Assembly (NCBI GenBank): GCA_013695505.1
Contig: JACDAH010000213.1
Span: 1-5,074, forward strand
Length of the DNA stretch: 5,074 nt
Source of the DNA: Chloroflexota bacterium
GTDB lineage: Bacteria > Chloroflexota > Limnocylindria > Limnocylindrales > CSP1-4
Direction: 5' to 3'
Positions 1 through 4,914 of this stretch are shown one piece after another. The stretch's first letter is position 1. Every line of letters begins with the position of its first letter. Under the pieces are notes generated by a model. That model was not told the DNA's origin and searched no databases. It saw nothing but the letters and a program-made list of their open reading frames with translations. The position numbers and the translations under genes were made by a program.

Positions 1-703
1 CGTCGATCGCCATGCCCACCTTCGCGTCGTCGACCAGGGCACGAATCGCCTTGGCGGCGCCGGCATGCGCGCGCAGCTCGTTGTCGGCGACCCGGATCGC
101 GGTCGGCCAGTGGCGCAGCCCCGGCGCATGCACACCGTCGGCGTGGCCCATGAAGGCGAAGACGGCCGGCTCGTTGAACGTCATCCAATCCTTGACACGG
201 TCGCCCAGGCTCGACGCGAGTAGCGCTGCGTAGTCGCTGAACCAGCCCACGACCTCCGGGTTCGCGAACCCACCGCGGTCCTGCAGGGCCTGCGGCAGGT
301 CCCAGTGGAAGAGGTTGACGAGCGGCTCGATGCCCGCCTCCAACAGGGCGTCGACCAGGCGCCCGTAGAAGTCGAGGCCGAGTTGGTTGACGCCTCCGGT
401 TCCAGTCGGCAGGACCCGTGGCCAGCTCACGCTGAAGCGATACGCCCGTGCGCCGAGATCGGCCATCAGCCCGACGTCCTGCGTGTAGCGGTGGTAGTGG
501 TCGCAGGCCACGTCGCCCGTGCTGCCATCCGCGATCGCGCCCGAGCGGCGTGCGAAGGTGTCCCAGATGGACGGTCCCCGGCCGTCCTCGTCTGCCGCTC
601 CCTCGATCTGAAAGGCGGAGGCGGCGAAGCCCCAGCTGAAGTCGGCCGGAAAGAGCCGGGCGAGCCGGGCTGGGTCCGTGTCGATCGTGGGCAGGGTACT
701 CAT
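1..703 (-). CDS. GH1 family beta-glucosidase, N-terminal half (cut by window start)
   Basis: This gene encodes a glycoside hydrolase family 1 enzyme that hydrolyses beta-linked glucosides or related glycosides with retention of configuration. The first 234 residues are visible; the frame is still open at the window edge. Landmarks seen, in order: the family N-terminal signature around residues 22-35 (FSWGFAASAFQIEG, with the sugar-binding Gln32), the HWDLPQ motif at 133-138, and the FNEP motif whose Glu178 is the acid/base catalyst. The nucleophile Glu (ENG motif) lies in the missing C-terminal half. ATG at 703 is chosen because it leaves about 20 residues before the signature, as is usual, and because a TACCAT box sits 6 nt upstream. 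There is no good Shine-Dalgarno, no signal peptide and no membrane segment, so it is probably cytoplasmic. It follows the amidohydrolase gene by 108 bp in the same direction. A functional link to purine breakdown is not evident. The family call is firm; the substrate is not readable. Confidence 0.93.
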   Translation of the reverse strand, partial: MSTLPTIDTDPARLARLFPADFSWGFAASAFQIEGAADEDGRGPSIWDTFARRSGAIADGSTGDVACDHYHRYTQDVGLMADLGARAYRFSVSWPRVLPTGTGGVNQLGLDFYGRLVDALLEAGIEPLVNLFHWDLPQALQDRGGFANPEVVGWFSDYAALLASSLGDRVKDWMTFNEPAVFAFMGHADGVHAPGLRHWPTAIRVADNELRAHAGAAKAIRALVDDAKVGMAID

Positions 704-709
704 CAGTGG

Positions 710-715
710 ATGGTA
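710..715 (-). promoter_or_regulatory. Candidate -10 box (TACCAT) for a leaderless GH1 transcript
   Basis: Read on the minus strand, TACCAT is followed by six bases and then the ATG at 703. The TANNNT pattern at this distance would place the transcription start at the start codon. No Shine-Dalgarno lies in the usual window, and no convincing -35 hexamer is visible. The two other minus-strand starts without a Shine-Dalgarno have the same geometry. Confidence 0.4.
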
Positions 716-811
716 TGCGGCGCCGCCCTTGTTCCCTCGCCGATCCCGACATGCGCCGACCCCAGGTCGATCAGCGGCCGGCGTCCGGTCCGGGCCCGAT
801 CCGCCGGGCGA

Positions 812-2239
812 TCATCGGCCGGCCTCGCCGCGCTCGACGAACCGGCCGACGCCCCGATCGCAAACGGCGTGGCCGTCGCGGACGATCGCACGGCCGCGGA
901 CGTAGGTGCTCCGGACGGCGCCCTCGACGGTCATCCCCTCATAAGGCGTGAAGTCGCTCGTGTGGTGGAGGTCGGCGGCCCGGATCGTTCGTCGGGCGGC
1001 CGGGTCGAAGAGGACGAGATCGGCGTCCCGGCCGACCTCGATCGCGCCCTTCCGCGCCAGCCCGAACCGGTGGGCGGGTGTCGTCGCCAGCACGTCGACC
1101 ATCCGCTCGAGGCTGATCCGGCCCTTCGCCACGCCTTCGCCGTACACGATCGAGAGCAGGGTCTCGATCCCGGGCGCGCCGTTGCTGATCCGGTCGAACG
1201 AGACGCCGCGCGCCGCCTCGCCCTTCTCGACCGCGACCCGGTCGGCAACGTGGTCGGTCGCGACGAGCGACAGGTCGCCGGCGGCCAGGCCCGCCCACAT
1301 CGCTTCGACGTCGGCCGCCGGTCGGAGGGGAGGGGAGATGACACTCTTCGCACATTCGAGCGGATCGGGCTCCTCGTAGCGGGCGTCGGTGAGGGTCAGG
1401 TAATGGGGGCATGTCTCGGCGGTCGCTCGCACCCCGCTCGCCCGGGCCGCGGCGACGAAGCCGAGCGCAGCCGCGCAGGAGAGATGCACGACGTGGACGG
1501 GAGCCCCGGTCGCGCGTGCGAACGCCATCGCCCGATGCGTCGCGACCGCCTCCGCCTCGGTCGTCCGCGTGGCAGCGTGGTGACGTGGTGACGTATCACC
1601 ATGCTGCAACGCTGAAGCGACGGCGGAGTCGATGAGGACGGGATCCTCGCAGTGGATCTCGAGCATGCCTCCGCGCGAGCCGAGGATGGCCATGGCGTCG
1701 TAGATGGCCCGATCGGCAAGTCGGAAGTCGAACACCATGAAGGCCTTTGCCGTCGGGACGCCCGCGTCGACCATCGCCGGCAACTCTGCGAGCGGATCGT
1801 CCATGCCGCCGAGGATCGCCGGGCTCAGCGCGAAGTCGACCGCGCTGTCGGACGAGGTAACCCGGCGGAACTCGTCGATCCCGGCGACGATCGAGCGATG
1901 GGCGGCAGGTGAGGACCCCGTTCCGGGGTTGTTGAACGCCAGGAAGGTCGTCGTCCCGCCGAACGCGGCGGCGAGCGAGTCCTGGTAGAACCGGTCGGGC
2001 TCCGCGTCGGACGCGACACGGGTATGAGTGTGGACGTCCACGCAGCCCGGGAGGACGAGGAGCCCGGATGCGTCGACCACTTCGCGGGCCCCGGCCGCGA
2101 GCGTGCCCAGGTCTGGCTCGACGGCCTCGATCGCGCCGTCACGGATGGCAATGTCGGCCCGCCGCGAGTCCCCCGCGGTCACGACCGTCCCGCCCAGGAT
2201 CACCAGGTCCGGCCCGAGCCGCTCGATCGAGGTCGTCAC
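812..2239 (-). CDS. Dihydropyrimidinase/hydantoinase-type cyclic amidohydrolase (candidate allantoinase)
   Basis: This is a 475-residue metal-dependent amidohydrolase that opens cyclic ureides such as hydantoins, dihydropyrimidines or allantoin. The binuclear metal ligands of the family are all visible: His70 and His72 (VDVHTH), Lys165 (the lysine carbamylated in relatives), His196 (EIHCED), His252 (VVHLS) and Asp329 (ATDH). Substrate-contact motifs ISPPLR (301-306) and NGAPGIE (353-359), and the C-terminal HHTSDFTPYEGMTVEG (425-440), place it nearer dihydropyrimidinase/D-hydantoinase than E. coli-type AllB. The position five residues after Lys165, Tyr in typical D-hydantoinases, is Phe170 here. 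The neighbouring urate-to-allantoin genes suggest allantoin as substrate, which is an inference. GTG at 2239 gives a normal N-terminus (about ten residues before LVILGG) and has a TATCCT box 7 nt upstream. An in-frame ATG at 2368 would overlap the upstream gene by about 100 bp with atypical sequence and is disfavoured. Length matches the family. Confidence 0.9.
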   Translation of the reverse strand: MTTSIERLGPDLVILGGTVVTAGDSRRADIAIRDGAIEAVEPDLGTLAAGAREVVDASGLLVLPGCVDVHTHTRVASDAEPDRFYQDSLAAAFGGTTTFLAFNNPGTGSSPAAHRSIVAGIDEFRRVTSSDSAVDFALSPAILGGMDDPLAELPAMVDAGVPTAKAFMVFDFRLADRAIYDAMAILGSRGGMLEIHCEDPVLIDSAVASALQHGDTSPRHHAATRTTEAEAVATHRAMAFARATGAPVHVVHLSCAAALGFVAAARASGVRATAETCPHYLTLTDARYEEPDPLECAKSVISPPLRPAADVEAMWAGLAAGDLSLVATDHVADRVAVEKGEAARGVSFDRISNGAPGIETLLSIVYGEGVAKGRISLERMVDVLATTPAHRFGLARKGAIEVGRDADLVLFDPAARRTIRAADLHHTSDFTPYEGMTVEGAVRSTYVRGRAIVRDGHAVCDRGVGRFVERGEAGR

Positions 2240-2246
2240 AGAGCGG

Positions 2247-2252
2247 AGGATA
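2247..2252 (-). promoter_or_regulatory. Candidate -10 box (TATCCT) for a leaderless amidohydrolase transcript
   Basis: On the minus strand, TATCCT is followed by seven bases and then the GTG at 2239, with no Shine-Dalgarno in front of that codon. It lies in the 26-bp gap after the His-rich gene. It is part of the 10-mer GTATCCTCCG (2253-2244), which recurs exactly in front of the DUF3830 gene. The -35 region is not recognisable. If real, the amidohydrolase can be transcribed independently of the two genes upstream. Confidence 0.45.
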
Positions 2253-2265
2253 CCGAGCGGTGGAG

Positions 2266-2778
2266 TCAGCCGGTCGTTGCGGAGAGATCGAGTCGCCGGG
2301 TGCAGACAAGGAACCGCCGAGGGGGCCCGAGCGGCAGCTTCCCCTCCATCCTCGGCAGCGGCACCCACGAGTACTCGTTTCGGTGGATCCGCATCGGGCC
2401 ACGAGGATCACCGCCAGAACGGTCCAGATCCTGCCAGACCGGCGTGATCTCGGCGCGGATGCGGCTCGCCTCACCCATCGCCACCCCCGCCCCCGCCATC
2501 GCCGCCATCGCCGCCGCCACCGTCGTGGCCCCGCCATCGTGGCCACCGACGAACCCACCGTGGTCACCCGCGTCGCCATGACCGTGGGCGTGGTCACCGT
2601 GGCCGTGACCACCATGGCCGTGACCACCGTGGGGATTGCCATCGGATCCGGATCCGTCCGCGCCGCCCACGAAGAAACCGCCATCACTCGAGCGGCCCCG
2701 CTCGTCGCGAGTGCTCTTCGCGATGACGATCACGATCACGAAGAGGACCACGGCCAGGAACACGATGAGGACGTTCAT
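2266..2778 (-). CDS. His/Gly-rich single-pass membrane protein, function unknown
   Basis: I do not recognise a named family. The 170-residue product starts with an unbroken hydrophobic helix (residues 2-20, FLAVVLFVIVIVIA core), followed by K21, R24, R27 and R29, which by the positive-inside rule suggests a cytoplasmic C-terminal part. Residues 34-83 are Gly-rich and hold ten histidines between 50 and 80 (GGHGHGGHGHGDHAHGHG core), a likely Zn/Ni/Co-binding tract. An Ala/Met/Gly-rich stretch (84-104) follows, then a more ordinary tail (105-170) with VWQDLDR, NEYSWVPLPR and a single Cys159. ATG at 2778 overlaps the DUF3830 stop as ATGA, and a GAGG Shine-Dalgarno (2789-2786) lies 7 nt upstream, supporting this start over a longer frame reaching 3081. 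Its place between DUF3830 and a metal-dependent amidohydrolase suggests metal storage or delivery, or a membrane scaffold; both are inferences. The tract could also be low-complexity drift. Confidence 0.75.
   Translation of the reverse strand: MNVLIVFLAVVLFVIVIVIAKSTRDERGRSSDGGFFVGGADGSGSDGNPHGGHGHGGHGHGDHAHGHGDAGDHGGFVGGHDGGATTVAAAMAAMAGAGVAMGEASRIRAEITPVWQDLDRSGGDPRGPMRIHRNEYSWVPLPRMEGKLPLGPPRRFLVCTRRLDLSATTG
2599..2628 (-). repeat. 15-nt tandem repeat, two copies, inside the His-rich coding region
   Basis: Two adjacent 15-base units (2599-2613 and 2614-2628) differ only at their first plus-strand base (G versus A). On the coding (minus) strand each encodes the pentapeptide GGHGH. Looser copies of the same His/Gly codon pattern extend on both sides. 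This suggests the metal-binding tract grew by slippage or duplication of a five-codon unit. Confidence 0.8.
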
Positions 2779-3200
2779 CTGTCGACCTCGCGGATCACGA
2801 TTTCCTGGGCGCCGTCCCACAGGCAGCGCCGGCCGATCTCGCGGAGGCGGTCGGCCCAGCCCTCGTCGGGCACCAGGGACGCGAAGTGGTTCGCGGCGAG
2901 CGGCCCGACCTTCGACGCGGTCATGCACGCCCCATACGGGAAAAAGATCTCGCACTCGCTGATCCCGCCCGGGTACATCGCGAGCATCCCGGGCGACGGA
3001 TGGGACGTGTGGTTCTCGTAATCGATGCCGGGCCGGAAGTCGCCGTACGGGATCCACGTCGACTCGCCCGACCAGCGGCAATGGATCAACCTCGAACGGA
3101 TCGGCAGCATCCGCCGGATCGCCTCGATGGTCTGGGGCGCTGCTGCCTCCCAGCGGGCGCTAAAGTGGAGGTCGCCGACCTCGATCTGGAGCGTCGTCAT
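2775..3200 (-). CDS. DUF3830 family protein (cyclophilin-like fold), function unknown
   Basis: The 141-residue product matches the pattern I know for DUF3830, a family with a cyclophilin-like barrel and no assigned reaction. Visible family-like blocks are the N-terminal strand and helix (TLQIEVGDLHFSARW, AAPQTIEAI), HCRWSGESTWIP (40-51), NHTSHPSPGMLAMYPGGISE (63-82), EIFFPYGACMTASKVGPLA (84-102) with NHFASL following, and a C-terminal helix GRRCLWDGAQ. There is no signal peptide or membrane segment. ATG at 3200 gives a complete domain without extension; it lacks a Shine-Dalgarno but has TATCCT 6 nt upstream. It is divergent from uraH, with only 15 bp between the start codons, and its TGA overlaps the start of the His-rich membrane protein gene, so the two are probably translationally coupled. 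Context points to ureide or hydantoin metabolism, perhaps as a small-molecule binding or accessory protein. That role is inferred from position only. Confidence 0.85.
   Translation of the reverse strand: MTTLQIEVGDLHFSARWEAAAPQTIEAIRRMLPIRSRLIHCRWSGESTWIPYGDFRPGIDYENHTSHPSPGMLAMYPGGISECEIFFPYGACMTASKVGPLAANHFASLVPDEGWADRLREIGRRCLWDGAQEIVIREVDR
3161..3166 (+). promoter_or_regulatory. Candidate -10 box (TAAAGT) for the uraH-uraD-uox operon
   Basis: TAAAGT fits TANNNT in otherwise GC-rich sequence, about 50 bases before the uraH GTG, inside the divergent DUF3830 coding region. Because the two start codons are only 15 bp apart, the plus-strand promoter has to lie here or further upstream within that gene. 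No good -35 hexamer is seen at 16-18 bp spacing. The start site would fall near 3172-3174, giving a leader of roughly 40 nt. Confidence 0.3.
3168..3182. promoter_or_regulatory. Perfect inverted repeat, possible operator between DUF3830 and uraH
   Basis: GAGGTCG-C-CGACCTC has perfect 7-bp arms around one central base. It starts 2 bp after the candidate TAAAGT box and would cover the predicted uraH transcription start. It also lies in the first codons of the DUF3830 gene, so one bound regulator could affect both directions. The arms also spell ordinary coding sequence (VGDL in DUF3830), so chance remains possible. Confidence 0.3.
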
Positions 3201-3204
3201 GGAC

Positions 3205-3210
3205 GGAGGA
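3205..3210 (+). promoter_or_regulatory. Shine-Dalgarno GGAGGA fixing the uraH GTG start
   Basis: GGAGGA lies five bases before GTG 3216 and decides the start of uraH against longer in-frame extensions back to 2886. On the opposite strand the same bases form most of the TATCCT box of the DUF3830 gene, so this stretch carries signals for both genes. Confidence 0.8.
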
Positions 3211-3212
3211 TA
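3207..3212 (-). promoter_or_regulatory. Candidate -10 box (TATCCT) for a leaderless DUF3830 transcript
   Basis: On the minus strand, TATCCT is followed by CCGTCC and then ATG 3200, with no Shine-Dalgarno. The surrounding 10-mer GTATCCTCCG (3213-3204) is identical to the one in front of the amidohydrolase gene. No clear -35 hexamer is seen. It overlaps the uraH ribosome binding site on the other strand. Confidence 0.45.
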
Positions 3213-3215
3213 CGC

Positions 3216-3554
3216 GTGGCCGACGGCGCCGGACCGACCATCTCGACCCACGTGCTCGATACCGAGCTCGGGCTGCCCGCCGAGGGGATCCGGGTCGCGC
3301 TGTATCGCCTCGACGTCGGCCGGGCCCCGATCCGGATGACCCAGGCCCTGACCGACGCGGACGGCCGGATCCGCGACCTCCTCGAGCGGCCGCTCGCTGC
3401 GGGCGACTACCGGCTCGAGTTCGACATCGGCCGCGAGGACGATGCGTTCTTCCGGCGGATCGCGGTCGATCTCCGGATCGCCGATACGAACCGGAGCTAC
3501 CACGTGCCCCTGCTGGTCGCGCCCTATTCGATGACGACGTACCGGGGGAGCTGA
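3216..3554 (+). CDS. uraH: 5-hydroxyisourate hydrolase (transthyretin-like)
   Basis: This enzyme hydrolyses 5-hydroxyisourate, the unstable product of urate oxidase, to OHCU. The 112-residue length is normal for the family. Motifs seen are ISTHVLD near the N-terminus with His12, DADGR with Arg51, SYHVPLL with His96, and the diagnostic C-terminal YRGS at residues 109-112, which ends the protein exactly. His12, Arg51, His96 and the terminal Ser correspond to the known active-site set that separates HIU hydrolases from vertebrate transthyretins. There is no signal peptide, so it should be cytoplasmic. GTG at 3216 is supported by GGAGGA five bases upstream and by the standard distance to the THVLD motif. 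Its stop codon is directly followed by the uraD start, so it is the first gene of a three-gene operon supplying the step between urate oxidase and UraD. It diverges from the DUF3830 gene. Confidence 0.97.
   Translation: MADGAGPTISTHVLDTELGLPAEGIRVALYRLDVGRAPIRMTQALTDADGRIRDLLERPLAAGDYRLEFDIGREDDAFFRRIAVDLRIADTNRSYHVPLLVAPYSMTTYRGS
3544..3550 (+). promoter_or_regulatory. Shine-Dalgarno GGGGGAG for uraD
   Basis: The purine run GGGGGAG sits within the last codons of uraH, four bases before GTG 3555. It supports a start that begins at the base after the uraH stop codon. Confidence 0.7.
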
Positions 3555-4064
3555 GTGGCGCCGGACGTGGCCGCGCTCGATGCACTCCCCGAGGACGCGT
3601 TCGTCGCGGCGGCGGCTCCCTGGTTCGAGGGAGCGCCGCGGTTCCTCGCCCGCCTCGCCGCCGCGCGCCCGTTCCGCGACAGCTCGACGCTCTTCGCCCG
3701 CGCCGCCGAGATCGCGGCGACCATGCCCGAGCCCGACCAGATCGAGCTCATCGACGCCCACCCCCGGCTCGGTGCCCCGCCTGCGACCGTGTCGGCCGCT
3801 TCCTTCCGCGAGCAGGGCTACGACCGCGAGACGACGGCAGCGATCGCGGATCTCGAGCGCCTGAACACCGAGTACGAAGCGCGCTTCGGGTTCCGGTTCT
3901 GCGTGTTCGTGAACGGGCGTTCAAGACCGGAGCTCGTGACGATACTCGAGGCCGCGCTGGGCGCCGACCGTGACCGGGAGATTCAGCGAGCGCTCGGCGA
4001 CGTCGTCGCGATCGCCCAGGATCGCCATCGCAAGGCAGCTCAGCCCGCCGAGGTGGCAACGTGA
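3555..4064 (+). CDS. uraD: OHCU decarboxylase (2-oxo-4-hydroxy-4-carboxy-5-ureidoimidazoline decarboxylase)
   Basis: This enzyme decarboxylates OHCU stereospecifically to (S)-allantoin, the third step after urate oxidase and HIU hydrolase. The 169-residue helical domain has the usual size. Visible family features are W23F24 followed by the RFLARLAAARPF region, the catalytic His69 in DAHPRLG (HPDLAG-type motif), SFREQGYD with Glu86-Gln87, and LNTEYEARFGFRFCVFVNGRS (start at 103), the block ending in the substrate-proximal FxxNGRS segment. GTG at 3555 directly abuts the uraH stop and is preceded by GGGGGAG (3544-3550) four bases upstream, so the start is well supported. The 3' end overlaps uox by four bases (GTGA). 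In Bacillus subtilis PucL the same two activities are fused in the same order; here they are separate polypeptides. No oddities in length or key residues were seen. Confidence 0.95.
   Translation: MAPDVAALDALPEDAFVAAAAPWFEGAPRFLARLAAARPFRDSSTLFARAAEIAATMPEPDQIELIDAHPRLGAPPATVSAASFREQGYDRETTAAIADLERLNTEYEARFGFRFCVFVNGRSRPELVTILEAALGADRDREIQRALGDVVAIAQDRHRKAAQPAEVAT
4050..4056 (+). promoter_or_regulatory. Shine-Dalgarno GAGGTGG for uox
   Basis: GAGGTGG lies inside the 3' end of uraD, four bases before GTG 4061. It fixes the start that overlaps the uraD stop as GTGA, arguing for translational coupling of the two genes. Confidence 0.7.
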
Positions 4065-4906
4065 TCGAGGTCGGCCCGAACTCCTACGGCAAGTCGGCGA
4101 TCCGCCTCGTCAAGGTCGTCCGCGGCGGGACGCCCCATCGCGTCCGGGACCTGACGCTCGGGATCGCACTCGAAGGCGACTTCGCGGCGTCCTACCGCGA
4201 CGGCGACAACGCGGCGGTCATCGCGACCGACACGATGAAGAACACCGCGTATGCCCTGGCGGGGGAGCACCTGACGGGCTCGATCGAAGCCTTCGCCCTC
4301 GTGCTGGGGCGGCACTTCCTGGCCTCGGGTGCGGAGGTCGAGCGAGCCCGCGTCTCGATCGACGAGCACGCCTGGCGCTCGATCGGCGCGGCGTCGGACG
4401 CGTTCAGCCGCGACGGCTCCGAGACGCGGACGGCACGGGTCGTTGTCCGTCACGATGGCGTGGAGGTGCGGGCGGGGATCGACGGGCTGTCGGTGATGAA
4501 GACGGCCCGTTCCGCGTTCGCAGGGTTCCCGCGCGATCGGTATACGACGCTCAAGGAGACCGACGACCGGATCATGGCCACCCAGGTCAGCGCCTCGTGG
4601 CTGTACGGGCCGCTCGCCGATCCCGACCTCGACTTCGACGGCGCCTACACACGCGTTCGCGCGACCTTCCTCGAGGTCTTCGCCGATCACCATTCCGTGT
4701 CGGTCCAGGCCTCGATCTGGATCGTTGGCAAGGCCATCCTTGAACGGCATCCCGAGGTCGCAGAAGTCTCGATGTCGCTCCCGAACCTCCACCACTGGAC
4801 GGTCGATCTCAGCCCGTTCGGGATCGAGAACGATCGCGAGGTCTACATCTCGACGACCGAGCCGCACGGGCTGATCGAGGCGACGATCCGCCGTTCCGGC
4901 GACTGA
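4061..4906 (+). CDS. uox: Urate oxidase (uricase)
   Basis: This cofactor-free oxidase converts urate and O2 to 5-hydroxyisourate and H2O2. The 281-residue product covers both tunnelling-fold domains and is only slightly shorter than typical uricases of about 300 residues. Family motifs in order: NSYGKSAIRLVKV with catalytic Lys11; ATDTMKNT with Thr56-Asp57, the substrate and O2-contacting pair; FAGFPRDRYTTLKE (153-166) with the active-site Phe; DDRIMAT with Arg170; SVSVQASIW with Gln216; and LPNLHHWTVDL with Asn242 and His244. All residues needed for catalysis are present. GTG at 4061 overlaps the uraD stop by four bases, and the conserved N-terminal YGK begins only nine residues in, so no longer start is needed. 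There is no signal peptide and no peroxisomal C-terminal tripeptide, as expected in a bacterium. It is the last gene of the uraH-uraD-uox operon. No catalase gene is visible in the window for the peroxide. Confidence 0.98.
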   Translation: MIEVGPNSYGKSAIRLVKVVRGGTPHRVRDLTLGIALEGDFAASYRDGDNAAVIATDTMKNTAYALAGEHLTGSIEAFALVLGRHFLASGAEVERARVSIDEHAWRSIGAASDAFSRDGSETRTARVVVRHDGVEVRAGIDGLSVMKTARSAFAGFPRDRYTTLKETDDRIMATQVSASWLYGPLADPDLDFDGAYTRVRATFLEVFADHHSVSVQASIWIVGKAILERHPEVAEVSMSLPNLHHWTVDLSPFGIENDREVYISTTEPHGLIEATIRRSGD

Positions 4907-4914
4907 GCGCGCTC

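Noticed and set aside
704..811. Possible terminator between the amidohydrolase and GH1
   Set aside because: The gap is rich in G and C with only short imperfect stems and no T-run on the transcribed strand; nothing distinguishes it from background.
305..1591. Long plus-strand open frame (428 codons) opposite GH1 and the amidohydrolase
   Set aside because: It is antisense to two genes with clear family motifs, its translation is Arg/Gly/Asp-rich without any recognisable domain, and long antisense frames are common in GC-rich DNA.
2240..2368. N-terminal extension of the amidohydrolase to an ATG at 2368
   Set aside because: It would overlap the His-rich gene by about 100 bp, adds 43 residues not typical of the family, and the GTG at 2239 already gives a standard N-terminus.
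2068..3021. Plus-strand open frame (317 codons) opposite the DUF3830 and His-rich genes
   Set aside because: It is Arg/Pro/Ser-rich with a low-complexity run that mirrors the His/Gly and Ala tract on the other strand; it contains no family motif.
2779..3081. N-terminal extension of the His-rich protein to 3081
   Set aside because: The extension is an Arg/Pro-rich shadow of the DUF3830 gene in another frame; the ATG at 2778 has a Shine-Dalgarno, starts directly with a membrane helix and overlaps the upstream stop as ATGA.
3201..3761. Extension of the DUF3830 frame upstream to 3761 on the minus strand
   Set aside because: It runs antisense through uraH and into uraD, has shadow-like composition, and the family domain is complete from ATG 3200.
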